Assembly (NCBI GenBank): GCA_020747065.1
Contig: JAGMVK010000002.1
Location: 310,001 to 374,000 of the forward strand
Direction of reading: 5' to 3'
Length of the DNA: 64,000 nucleotides
DNA from: Cadophora sp. MPI-SDFR-AT-0126
Lineage: Eukaryota; Ascomycota; Leotiomycetes; Helotiales; Ploettnerulaceae
The notes below the pieces were generated by a model, which had not been told where the DNA came from, searched no databases, and saw only the letters and a list, made by a program, of their open reading frames with translations. Positions within the stretch are counted from its first letter, which is position 1. The number at the start of each line of letters is the position of its first letter. A program made the translations under genes and the position numbers. Positions 10,402-21,005 of the stretch are shown here, one piece after another.

Positions 10402-11206
10402 CTAATCGTAGGCGGCTCCCAAATCGACTGGCTCAGCGCCAGTTTCCTCCACCTCCGCGCCACCTGGGCGTCTTCCACCCCGAGTTCTCTTTGCCCGAGG
10501 GGCCGGGCCAGCTCCCTCATCATCTCCATCTCCATCTCCATCCTGTCCCGCAGGACGCTTACGCTTGTCACCACCACGACGAGCAACGACCGCAGCCACG
10601 GCCTCCTCCACCCGCTTCTCCATGCGGGAGAGGATCTGCCCGCAGTCCTATGAAAGGTTAGCCGGACGTGAACCGGAGTACATACGGTGGGGATTCGGAA
10701 CGAAAAGAAAAGGGGATTACCTACGAATTGACTTTGGGCGAGATCCGCCATCCCAGCACGGAGAGCACGAGTCTCCTCCAACAACGCCAAACTCAACTCG
10801 TCGCGAGTTTTTGGCAACTCGGCGACCGCAACACGGAGCTCTGCATCGAGAGCAGCAGCAGCAGCAGAGATGTTATCGGTCTCCTCAAGAGTCCGGGCAA
10901 GCAGGAGATCTTGGTACTCGGCTTCCAAGTACCAGGGCAGCTATATACGGGTCAGTTACGGACTACATTCGGGGATCCGAGATCCCAAACAATGAAAAGA
11001 AAGGGGGAAACAAGGGGAGTACCTACGGGAGTGCAGATTTCGCTCTGGTCGGTACAGTACGAGCATTTCTTGCTCTTCCGGTTCTCGAAGGCGCAGACGT
11101 GATCGGGTTTCTTGATCATGGCTCGGACGCAGCGAACGCAGTCCTTCCGGTGGGCAGAGGCGAGAGCTCCGAATGGTGTGGGTGCAGGCACTGTTTGTGT
11201 TAGCAT
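10402..11206 (-). CDS. Antisense three-exon gene inside copia: Cys-cluster protein, 213 aa
   Basis: Reading the minus strand, exon 1 is 11206-11027, exon 2 is 10940-10725 and exon 3 is 10647-10402. Intron 1 (11026-10941, 86 bp) and intron 2 (10724-10648, 77 bp) both start GTAGGT. They end TATAG and CATAG, with branch-like CTGAC and CTAAC about 10-14 bases before. All junctions are phase 0, so exons of 180, 216 and 246 bases join in frame to a stop. Exon 1 encodes six cysteines spaced C23-x2-C26-x11-C38-x9-C48-x2-C51-x6-C58, like a Gal4-type Zn2Cys6 cluster with an enlarged first loop. Exon 2 is Ala/Leu/Glu-rich and probably helical (EAEYQDLLLAR, EETRALRAGMADL). Exon 3 has a helix (RMEKRVEEAVAAVVARR), an NLS-like KRKRP, an acidic GDGDGDDEG run and basic RAKRTRGGRR. 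The best guess is a nuclear DNA-binding protein, but function is unknown. Its codons match its setting and it carries no RIP stops. Confidence 0.75.
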
Positions 11207-11218
11207 CCGTTTCACCAC

Positions 11219-11697
11219 TGAACCACCTACGATTCTTTTGTTTTGTATACATACTTTTGCTTATTTGATTTGGTACGGGCTACAGCAAAATGTTAGCGAA
11301 TATCTCTGGAGATCGACAATTCTGTGTACGTACGGAGAGTTTTTTGATGTTTGCTTAAAGAAAGAAAGCTTCAGAATGGAGGGAGATCTGGTTTTTGTAA
11401 TAGTACAGCCAGCGGTGGTCTCGCTTAGCGTCTGTTTACTTGCTATTGTCTTCTGACGGGCCGCATCAACTACTTCCGTGGGAGGTTTTTCAGGCCAGAA
11501 TCGGAGGTCTTTCGGACTATGGTACTTCCGTAGCTCCGTACCTGGTACGCTCATTCTATTTTTCTTTGCGAATATGGTCATTCTGTACAGCTTGTTTTCT
11601 TTACCATTGGGTTGGAGGTTCGATTCTGTATTGGAGATTCGCTTCTGTACTATGAAGATTCGCTTGGAAGTGTCCTTCCAAAAAGAAGAGTTGCTAG
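11219..11697. other. Copia 3' non-coding region with candidate polypurine tract
   Basis: This stretch lies between the antisense gene and the 3' LTR and probably contains the antisense gene's promoter. A short purine run AAAAAGAAGAG at 11680-11690 is the best polypurine-tract candidate, but seven bases separate it from the LTR, which is unusual. Open frames overlapping this interval on both strands lack motifs and are treated as chance. Confidence 0.45.
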
Positions 11698-11914
11698 TGT
11701 TGGTCCGCAGGCCTATCCAAAGCATGTCTTAGCTAGAATAGGGGGTAGGACCACTTACGGGGGTGATTCGGTGGCGTTTCGGGAGGCAGTATATAGTCTA
11801 GTACCTCCCACCCCCTCTTAGAAGAAACACAGATTTTCCACACCATCAAGCTTGATATGCATATACATGATATTTACGTTTGATTCTTGGCTTATATTCG
11901 GTATTGAACCGACA
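11698..11914 (+). repeat. 3' LTR of the copia element (217 bp)
   Basis: It is identical to the copy at 4241-4457 by eye over the whole length and is followed directly by the target duplication ACTCT. Identity of the two LTRs implies a very recent insertion. Confidence 0.95.
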
Positions 11915-11919
11915 ACTCT

Positions 11920-12820
11920 AAACTAATATATGAATTTATATATTATATAGCGAAATAATAGTATTGAAAGGGCCCTAATACCTTGAATCTAGTAGCTATT
12001 TATTCTCCTTCTTCAAGTATACTATTAACTGCTTCTTTGATAACTCTATTAACGCTACCTTCACTTAATTCAAGGGCTTTAACTCTAATAATAAATATAT
12101 ATAAGAGCGCGACTTATACGCTAGTACCATAAATTCCCAATAACGCTAATAGTAATATTAACTTACTCCTTCTTTTTATACTAAATACCACTACACTTAT
12201 TAAAGATTATATAATTCGCTTATTATTATATTAAAGCTTTACTACTACCTCTTATAAATCAAATTCCATAACGAAGTCTTCTAAGGTATGTAATATAGCA
12301 TCGGAATATAATGAAGTAGAGGACCTTACAGACCTTAATAAAGAGTCTTAAGCCTTAGAGGCTAGTAAGTCTCTTATATATATTACTATAGCTCCGAGTA
12401 TATATTAATAATACTAATATTTCAGAGACTTGAGTCTAATTAAAATATAGGAGCTTTTATTACTCTAGCAGATAATAGTAACTAGCTAGACCTTTTAACT
12501 ATCAGAGATACTCTACTTAGGGAGAAGCTATTAGTGGAGTTAATTAATATTCTAATCTATAAAGATATAACTACTAAGAAAAGAGAGTATAAATACTTTA
12601 ATAAAGATTTTATATTTATTAGCGACTTATTAGATCTAAGTAATTTAAGATTACTTATTTAATTTTTATACTATTTATTTATTATAAATTAGGTCTATAG
12701 AATATTCTAGATCACGAAGAGCTACCGGACTTACGTATTAATAGAACCTATAGTAGTCCTAGTAATAGCTCTATAAGAGGTATACCTACTTCTTATTAAG
12801 ACTCAGAATATTAGTAGCTC
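11920..12820 (+). other. RIP-degraded sequence, continuation of the block left of copia
   Basis: Joined across the copia insertion, this continues the sequence that ends at 4235. It yields long but stop-ridden plus-strand frames (for example around 12090-12420) that I cannot assign. It may be the C-terminal tail of the DUF3435 gene or the middle of the gypsy pol whose chromodomain follows. Confidence 0.35.
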
Positions 12821-13075
12821 AGTAAACAAGCCGTTTAGAAAACTAGACTATCTGCTATAGACCCTAAGAATAATCAGTTCGAAGTTAAGTAAGTTATAAA
12901 TAATTAAGTTATTCTAGTTAATTAAGGAAGACATAAGAAGATAATTACCCAATATTAGGTTAAGTGGAAAGGATATCTAGAAGATGATAATAGCTAGGTT
13001 AATAAAGCTAATATGCATGAGGACCTTATTAAGGCCTATATGGCAAGAAAGAGCTCAGATTAAAGTTATATCACA
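12820..13075 (+). pseudogene. Ty3/gypsy integrase C-terminus with chromodomain, RIP-damaged
   Basis: One plus-strand frame reads QY.VKWKGYLEDDNS.VNKANMHEDLI (dots are stops at expected Leu/Gln and Trp), which is an unmistakable chromodomain core of the kind found at the C-terminus of fungal Ty3/gypsy (chromovirus) integrases. The chromodomain targets integration to modified chromatin. An LTR-like sequence starts directly after it at 13076, as expected for the end of pol. The rest of this element's pol was not found in the 900 bases upstream, so the copy is truncated or scrambled. Confidence 0.7.
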
Positions 13076-13285
13076 TGTAAGATCACTTAAAGGTACTCTT
13101 CGGTTATTCCAGTGCTCTTTTATCCTATTTTATATATATATAGTCACAGCTGCAATAGGTCAAATCCTGACGAGGCTACCTACTTAATGCTTAAACTTGG
13201 CTTTCTATCTAATAGGCGCGCTTTTCCTATATTAAGTTATGCTATATTATGTAATAAATTTTTTATAATATGTTAAGGGAGGGTA
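13076..13285 (+). repeat. 3' LTR of the dead gypsy element (short copy)
   Basis: It begins TGTAAGATCACTTAAAGG and runs to about ATAATATGTTA. It is homologous to 16866-17303 over both ends (shared GATCACTTAAAGG, TATATATATAGT, CCTACTTAATGC and AATAAATTTTNTATAATGTT) but lacks about 230 central bases present in the other copy. Confidence 0.6.
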
Positions 13286-13289
13286 ACTT

Positions 13290-13880
13290 CGGTCGCGGAG
13301 GTGCAGGGCTAAAGTTATATTATACTACCTTTTTCTGCTACCAACTAAATCATTCTGCTTATACTCCTCTGTAGTATATTATTTTAGACCGGAAATAGAA
13401 TAGCTATCTAATAAGAGTGAACAATAACTTGCTTAACTTTAATAATTAAACTCTATTCAAGTTACTGTTTTCATCTATCACTTAAATTCAGAGTAGTAAC
13501 TTTAATTAAAACTATTAAGGGCCTTTAATAACAGTTATATTATTAATTCAATCACCTCCTATGCAGGTATAGGAGGTAAAGGTTATCACCGCCTTATTCT
13601 ACTAGCTAATCCGTGGGTTAAGTACTATTATTTCCTTCACTAGTAGAAAAAGGTAGTAATAAAACTTACCTTCTACGCCTATATTTAGCTATAAAGTTTC
13701 AGTAGCGCTATAAATACAGAACACCTAATCCCTATACGCTTTACTAATTAATCTTCTCTTTAACTTATACTCTTATTAAATCCTCTCCTATTTTTACCGT
13801 GTTCCAGCTTTATATCTAAGATATATCCTCTACTTACAAGCTTAGTTTTATAGTAATATAGCCTAATAAGAGTTTTCCTT
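13290..13880. other. AT-rich RIP sequence, nothing recognised
   Basis: This stretch is stop-ridden in the frames I read. No repeat, RNA gene or domain was recognised. Confidence 0.4.
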
Positions 13881-15370
13881 ATACTAAGAGTAAATTAACT
13901 TTAGTTTCTTCTGCCTCATTTTACTCCAGTCTTATTCAGATATCTTAGCTCCTCTTAAAGATAAACTAATCACCGCTATACTTAATAAGTTCGATAATAG
14001 TATCTTGAACTATTATACTATACTCTCCTACGTATAAGGAGATGAGAATAATAAGCTTATAATATCTATTAATAGAAAAGGATTAGATATTACCGCGAAT
14101 CTTAACTCAGCCTTATAGTATATCTATAATCTGAAATAGGAATTAAAAATTTGGGCTAATAGTATATGTATTAATTAGTTAGATATTAAGAAGAAGAATA
14201 TTTAGGTCTAGTAGATGGGGTTAATATATTAGTGAGCTAAGCGTACTATTATCTTCCTTAGAGAATTAACGCCTAATTCTGTAACTTTATTAAATGAACT
14301 TAATTTAACTATTAACTCTTTAGACAGCTATAGGCCAGAATATATATCTAGTATTTCACGCTTACGCGCTATCAAAGCTAAGAATTATAAGACACTTAAA
14401 AGTCGTCTCTGCAAGAAAGAAGTATAAGTATCTAATACGAGTTTTCCTTAACAATGGACTTAGTTTACCTATATTTAAGTCCTTTAAGAGCTAGTTCTGT
14501 TTCCAAATCTATAAGTTTAAATTAGATATTGAATTATCGAATAGGATAGTTTCATAGAAATCCTTAATTATCGACCTTAAGATAGAGAATATTCTAGCGA
14601 CTTGGAATATATCTTAAATATAAGGACTCTTCGAAACACTTTAAGCTTGTTTTACTATAGTAGTATCCTAAATAATATTGAACTTAATACTGAAACTTCT
14701 ACTAAACTTTTGAAAATTCTGCGCGACTATAGAGGTCTTAGTATAAAGGATCCTTATAATATGATCTATAGGTATCTCGGGGTATTAGGCATCTAGAATG
14801 ATACTAGTAAGTTAAAAAGGATTATTAAAGTAAATTATAATTAATTAATCTCTGACTTATTTATATAAGTCATGGAATATATGATTTCTACTAGATTAAT
14901 ATTTGATATTCTATCTTATATTAAAAATATCCCTCTTAAAAAGCGGAGAAAATATCCTATATAGGTACTGGATTGGACCTTACTATATATTTCGCTACTA
15001 GGCGTTACTTATCTTGAATATAGTTCTTCTAGTGCAATAGATATGGGATAGCTCTATATATTAACTAAATATCCTCTAGCTCTAGGCTTAATTGATAACT
15101 TTTAGGGTACTATTAAGACTATACTAGACTCTAAACCCCCTATAATTGGGTTCAAAGCTATTTATGAGATATTCGGGAATCTTAAGGATTAGATGAGATA
15201 TTAAAGGAAATTAACAACGCGGCTCATTTTTAACCACCTTTATAACAAGTTATATACTTAGTTAGAAAAGCAGGGTATTAGCCCCCTCTTAGTATCTAGT
15301 ATTAGGAGAAATAATTTTAATAATAAGCTATACGAAACTATTTATTAAAAGCTTTCGTATTAGATTTAAT
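13880..15370 (+). pseudogene. HET-domain (heterokaryon incompatibility) gene, RIP-destroyed
   Basis: One reading frame can be followed from about 13912 to about 15350 without an indel, interrupted only by TAA/TAG. It shows the full series of HET (PF06985) landmarks. These are LSYV.GD (the ALSYVWGD motif with Trp turned into a stop), then ANLNSAL.YI, then IWANSICIN.LDIKKKNIQV..MGLIY. Farther on comes LLKILRDYRGLSIKDPYNMIYRYLGV, matching the ATDPRDKVYALLGL block, then VLDWT for the PSWVPDW motif. HET proteins trigger non-self recognition and cell death in filamentous ascomycetes. The true start is upstream of 13912 and not resolved, and the C-terminus fades near 15370. The 64-aa open stretch at 14602-14796 is just a stop-free part of this gene. 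Confidence 0.8.
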
Positions 15371-15479
15371 AGTCCTTTTTAAAACTATATAATCCTCCCC
15401 CTCCTAATAAAACGCCGATAATCTTGAAATTACTGAAGAAGTTCATGTTTTATAAGCTTTAATCCTTAGTATAATAGAT

Positions 15480-16080
15480 CCTACTAGAGCGGATAGTTTT
15501 CCTAGGAAGAAGATCGCGCTCTTCAAGGATATAAGCTTACTTTTAGTTTCTATTTGCGCTTAAGTAGGTAATACTATATATTAACTTTATTCCTATCTAG
15601 AGCAATAGGTCTTACGAAGAAAGAAAGCAGGAACCTATAAAGAACACGAGGCAGAGTTACTAGAGCATTTTCGGACTATTAAGTCCGACTATCTGAAGAA
15701 TTTTAACCTAAACTTTGATATTCCCGGCTTAAAAGACTTCAGTAACGCTTCCGTAGAGCATTTTAATCTTATTAGAGAATACCTTCTGCGATTATCCGAT
15801 AAATCATAGGAAATATAATTAGTAGTTCTCTATTAAATTCGAAGACATTTTAAGTATGTCAATAAGCTATGCGAACTAGGCTTGATTATTAAGAAGCGCT
15901 GATAGCCGGTAATATCCGTCTAATCTCGATTTAGTATATATAACTATTCCTACTCTATTCACTAAATCAACTTAATAAGCTCCATATAGTACTACTATAC
16001 TTCCTAGCTACATATTACGGAGAGAGGTTGAAAGTATCGTGCGAGAGCTTACTCGCGATTAAATTAATCTAAAGGCTTGG
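15480..16080 (+). pseudogene. RIP-damaged frame, family not recognised
   Basis: A plus-strand frame stays open for long stretches, with stops only at TAA/TAG. It includes KEHEAELLEHFRTIKSDYL, then SNASVEHFNLIREYLLRLS and YVNKLCELGLIIKKR. Its helical, charged character looks like a real protein, but I do not recognise it. It may be a separate gene or the tail of the HET gene upstream. About 780 further bases to 16865 are AT-rich with nothing assigned. Confidence 0.35.
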
Positions 16081-16865
16081 AGTGAAATTTCACTATCTCT
16101 TAGTTCTACTTAGAGTAATATCTAAGTACTCTCTACTCCTTATCCTTTTCTAATTAGTATTAATATACTATTAGAACCTACGTAATAGAGAAGCTAGTAG
16201 CTTGTATTTAATTAAGAGAAGTGATTAATTATTAAAGAATTAACCCAACTTAATAGATATAAAAGTTAGTGCGAGGAATAATTATTCTTCAATCGAAAAT
16301 ACTATTTCTATATTAAGTTATAATAAAATAAATGCATAAACACTGTTATTCCGAATATATATTATCTAAAACCCTACGCTTAGAAATTAGATATTAAAGT
16401 AATAGATTATCGCTCGTAGTAAAAAGTAGCTGAACTATATAGATAGGATCTACTAGCCTTAGTATTATTACACTATTTACTACTACATATAATAGGTACT
16501 TTAGATATTATTCTAACGTTTTCAAAGTATTTGGATTTAGTAATATACTTACTATAGATATTATCTATATCTTAAGATAGTATATAAGTTCCGAAGTTAT
16601 ATTACTTAGGTAGATATCTAATGAGAGAAGAGACTTGACTTATCTATTAATTATTTTAGCTGCCCTTAATAGTAATATAATAGTACTTATAATCACGAAG
16701 ATTAATAACGCTATAACTTTTATTAATACGCTAAATCTTAAATTTAGTATTTATAGTCTCGTTATTTCTGTCTTAGTCTAAGGCCACTGGGAAGATAAGA
16801 CTCGTAGTAGATGTTTTAGTAAATGAAGGCGGCTTTACTTTTACTGGATTTAAGCTATTTTCCCA

Positions 16866-17303
16866 GATCACTTAAAGGCATATTTCGATTGTTCTAATAC
16901 TTCTTTGTTCTATTTTATATATATATAGTTATATTCTCTATCTTTCTTTAATAAATCAATTAATTCTTGAATGCTCTAGTTAGTAAGGTTTAAAGAGGTC
17001 CTATTCTTTTAAGAAATAGATCATTTCTTATGTTAGTATAACTAGAGATTCTCTTCCTATGTATATTCTAGCTTCTATCTACGTATATATATAGATAGAA
17101 GTAATTTATTTCTAGCTATAGTACTTGTCTAATCTAACCTAGGGAATTACTTTCTAAGAAGAGGCTATAGTATAGCTACGATTGGTTAAATCCTGATAAG
17201 GCTCCCTACTTAATGCCTAAGCTTAGCTTCTTATCTAATAAGCTACGCTTTTCCCTTATTAGGCTCTTCTGCGATATATAATAAATTTTATATAATGTTT
17301 TAG
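16866..17303 (+). repeat. Gypsy LTR, long copy, solo or orphan
   Basis: This sequence shares its ends with the LTR at 13076-13285 in the same orientation but has about 230 extra central bases. No chromodomain lies directly upstream and no primer-binding site is clear downstream. It could be a solo LTR, a 5' LTR, or an end of a mostly lost element. The differences between copies are mostly C/T and G/A, as expected from RIP. Confidence 0.5.
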
Positions 17304-18470
17304 GGGTAGTTAGAGCGAAAAGATAGAACGTGTAGGGTATATATATTTCAAACGAGTAAGATATATAATTAATATCAAGAAGGTTTTAAGTTTAACTCAA
17401 GGTACTTAAAGTTAATAGTAAATAAGATAGGTAAATCAGACTTATTAGAGTTAACCTCTTTTAAGCCCTTTTCTGCAATTACAACTATAACGTCGTTTAT
17501 TAAGGATATTCTCTATTAGTTCTAAGTAGTCAGAAATGAAAATCTCAAGTGTGCTTCAGCCTTATTATTTAACTACGCCCTTATAAAGCCTTAATAAGGC
17601 AATTTTATAGCGGTTTTAGAGTTATTACTTAGGCTAAACAGAACAGGGACCATAATAAGAAATACAACGCGTCGTCAGCCTTCCGAGTTTATACTCTATA
17701 AATATCGCAGTACTGCGAGAGCTCTCTCCTTCTTCTATTAAATCTCTTAAACTCCTTGCCTTTAAAAATAACGCTACGCTTCATCCTTACTGCATTAGCT
17801 ATTAATAAATTAAGAAGGAAACAGTGATTAAATAAAGAATTAGAGATAAGCTTAGAAGTTTATTACGGATTAATTATATAAGATAGTGATATAGCCCTAG
17901 AGTAATTTGACCCTAAATTTAGACAAGTATGGGTTATAAATCGAACTCTAGTTCCCAATAGTAAAGTTTTAAAACATTATACTTTACTCTTCTCTCATTC
18001 TTAATGAAAATAACTCGGGGGTAGTAATATCTAATATAATTAAATATCCTAATCTGTCCTATAACTTAAGATACTCTATGAGATATATACTTCTCTAACA
18101 ACCCCTCCACTACTCTCATATTTTCCTTTTAGTACCTATCTGATGTCTTATAATATAATTTTTTTTTTCAAAGGGATATTACTGCTGCAATTACTACATA
18201 TAGAGCTCCCGGTACTAATAACAATTTTACTACCGAGTTTTAAGTGCCCTTAGTATATAATTGCGCTATAAATAAAGCCTCTAAACTATTTATCTATACC
18301 TAGGTCTCTCCCACTATAGTACTCTTTTTTCTATTCTCCTTAATAGCACGAATCTATCTCGTAGCACTGAATCCATTAAGAATCAGTATAGTAATATCTA
18401 TAAATATAATATCATAACCCTCTTATTAAGCTTTAACCCTATGTACCGCCTTAAGCCCATTCTAAGCCTA
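17304..18470. other. AT-rich RIP sequence, nothing firmly recognised
   Basis: A plus-strand frame around 17600-17720 (AKQNRDHNKKYNASSAFRV) faintly resembles the region after a gypsy integrase core, but it is too short to call. Nothing else was identified. Confidence 0.3.
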
Positions 18471-18479
18471 GAGCACCTA

Positions 18480-20300
18480 CGCCCTCGGTCTCCTACCGAG
18501 CCATAATAGCGGGCTCTTAATATACGGACTTAGTATCCCGTCTATTACGCTTATCTATTAAGTCAAGTCCTCGCATGCTTCCTAGAGAATCCCTTTCATT
18601 TGAAAGTAGAGCCTTTTATTTTCCTATTTATACGGCCTGTCTCTTAGGAAGATAATTTTCTGTAGCCTATTTACTTATGGAATAAGCAGCTTAAAATAAG
18701 AAGTGAAAGTATCGGTGATTATCTTCATGAAAATTGCCTCCTTTACTATAATACCTAATTTCAATTTAGCTAACTCTTCCATATCCACGTAATTCTATTT
18801 ATTAAATTATAAAATAACCCTTCCCTGATTTAGTCTATTATAATGAATACAGATCTAGAAAAGCACCCAGAATATTAACTTAAAGTTATGCATAAATAAA
18901 TACTACTCGCTAAGGAGGGCCCTAATAACTATAAAAGCCCTTATACTAGTCTTACCTCTGGCACCAAAAGCCTAGTTTCGTATTTCTTTAATCCTAAGGT
19001 CAAGATTAATTAAGAACAAAGGCTAGGAAGGGTTTTCTTTATCTTTATTTATTATAAGATTATTGATTAAAATATCTCTATAAAGGAAGTCGGCCTTACG
19101 CAAGGACTTATACCCTTCAATACAGCCTTCTAGCGCAGCAAGTAGAACTGCTCAGGAGCTAGCCTTATAAATCAGCTTCCTATAATCACGAAGGATAATA
19201 CACCAATACACTTAATTTAGTAGAGTATTATTACCAGCCTTTGTAAGAGATATCGAATAGGATTGCTTACTAAGTGGCAAAGGTGCGCTAGTCTAACTAG
19301 ATAACCGCTTTAAGCCAGCAGTACTACTACTGCGACCTTTTCGTGTACTAGCTATACTCATGCTTAAGGATATTATCGAATATCCCAGCCGGTAATTTTC
19401 CGCCTTTATGATATCTAGTCCCTTCCGAATATTACTTTGAACGTCGTTATCTGTACTAAAGACCCGGATAATCTCATAATAATAGTATTAGGCTATATTA
19501 ATAACACCCTTTTTAATCGCCTCTTAGAGCAGCTCTCCTTCTTCCTCACGCTCTATGTACTACCAGGAGTCCTTAATAATAAGTAGTATCTGCAGGTCTC
19601 CCTCGCGATATGCCTTCTAGTAAGTTATTACCTAGCCGAATATACAACGCGCTTATATTATTAACTCATTAATAATAAGCTACTCCATAAGACTATTTCA
19701 TTAAATCTTAATAAACCGCTAACTATTTTCTATAATAATTATAGGATTAAACTTAAGTTATTCCTTATTTATCTAGAGAAACGTAAGGATTATAAATATA
19801 AACTGCAAGCTATCTTCACTAATATTAAATTATTTAAATACGATCCCCCCGAGCTAATTAAACTCCTATATCCTTATAAGAGATCCGCAGATAGTAAAGC
19901 CTAAGATAAAGCGACAAGTATCTTAAGTAGCGAGCACCTCTCTTATATATCTCCTAAGGTTAAGCTATACCTTCGAAGCTATATCGGCAGATAGGTTACT
20001 CTTCAGTTCTTTAGGTATAAGGATCTGCGACTAGTAGTATCGAGAGTCTTTCCCAGCTTAAGAGTTACTAACGAAGCTAATATTCAACTTACGCTTTGCT
20101 ATAGAACCTTAAATCGGCTTATTAGGCTATACTAAAGGCCTTTGTCTAGTCGCCTTTAGTCTATAGTCCCTTGTAAATTCCGCTAGTTACCTACATAAGT
20201 CCGTAAATTAGTTTAAGATATTATCCTAATTCGCGTTTTTCAGCTATTCACTTTATCCTTTATAATAGAGCGGATTTCTGCCTTCTATATACTTTTTAAA
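18480..20300 (-). pseudogene. FunK1 fungal protein kinase, RIP-destroyed
   Basis: The minus strand decodes into a FunK1 kinase (PF17667). From the N-terminal side the frame shows I.DSW.YIEREEEGELL.EAIKKGV, VQSNIRKGLD and a Ser-rich linker RKGRSSSTAGLKR. Then comes the kinase catalytic core LYRDILINNLIIN (the HRDxxxxN loop with His changed to Tyr, near 19080), NPS.PLFLINLDL (Asp of the DLD motif), GARGKTS.RAF (activation segment), FWVLF.ICIHYN and NYVDMEELAKLKLG, ending near IP.VNRL.K. All departures from the family fit C-to-T changes on one or other strand. FunK1 genes are often amplified in accessory regions of Pezizomycotina. Exact ends are approximate. Confidence 0.82.
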
Positions 20301-20514
20301 AACAGCCTTAGATACCGTTTTAAGATCTACTACACCTTTAAGAAATATCTTGTAGAAGTTATAGAGCCCGATATATATAGGGCTAAGCTCCTCTTTTAGT
20401 ATAATTACTATATACTTACGATATTCAGACGAATTCGCGAAGCTATTTATATTACGTAGCTATAGGGTTTATTAGAAGGAAGATAGTAAGAGTAGGAAAG
20501 GTAAGATAAATTCA

Positions 20515-21005
20515 ATAATAGTATTATAGACTTGATTCTAAATAAGTATATCGTCCCAATTATTAGTAAGGGCCGTAATTAAGAGAGGTTTAATATAATT
20601 AAAGTAGAAGTTATTAGAGCTAATAGCGGAATTCAGTTTTAAGAGATTACTACAAAGGGTGCCGTGACTTATCTTTAACTGTAAGAGATAAATAATAGGG
20701 AGATTTCGTAGAGCGAAGAGGAGATCGAGAGTAAGATTCTGGATATCTGTATATTAATTAGATAGGAAGTACTTAAATAAACGCCAGATAGTCTTACCTT
20801 CTTACGTAAGCTAGTTGAGCGTGTCCGAAGTACAGAAAAGGATTCTATCTTTATAAATTGAATTAAAAGAAGTGCAAAAGGTATTAAGACTTTTCCTAAT
20901 AGGATTATTTACAAGGATCTCTGATTAGGCCTGATCTATTATAGTAATAAGCTCTATTACGATCGTAATATTCTTTAAGATATAAGTAATAGTTAGGGAA
21001 GTTAT
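20515..21005 (+). pseudogene. RIP-damaged frame, family not recognised
   Basis: One plus-strand frame has few stops over about 160 codons and includes EITTKGAVTYL, SEEEIESKILDICILIR, PDSLTFLRKLVERVRST and YYSNKLYYDRNIL. It behaves like a protein with helical segments, but I cannot assign it. Confidence 0.3.

Larger units (their letters stand above)
4236..11919 (+). mobile_element. Complete Ty1/copia LTR retrotransposon with TSD
   Basis: The element spans 4241-11914 (7674 bp) and is flanked by the 5-bp target duplication ACTCT (4236-4240 and 11915-11919). Its two 217-bp LTRs appear identical base for base and begin TGTTGG and end CCGACA. Between them lie a 298-bp leader, one uninterrupted gag-pol frame, and a 1.59-kb 3' region that carries an antisense gene. 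No RIP-type stops are present, although the surrounding DNA is saturated with them. The element therefore inserted after RIP of this locus and could still be mobile. Confidence 0.95.

Noticed and set aside
10236..10928. A 230-aa uninterrupted minus-strand frame in the copia 3' region
   Set aside because: It begins at TTG and runs through a GTAGGT...CATAG intron; the spliced model joins better-behaved exons and links to the cysteine-rich exon 1.
11207..11218. Start of the antisense protein at 11218
   Set aside because: Those codons are GTG GTG AAA CGG; the first real ATG is at 11206, so the protein was started there.
14602..14796. A separate 64-aa gene
   Set aside because: It is in the same frame as the HET pseudogene and is simply a stop-free stretch of it.
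18440..18620. tRNA-like or rRNA-like GC-richer patch
   Set aside because: It decodes as the C-terminal part of the FunK1 kinase on the minus strand; no cloverleaf could be drawn.
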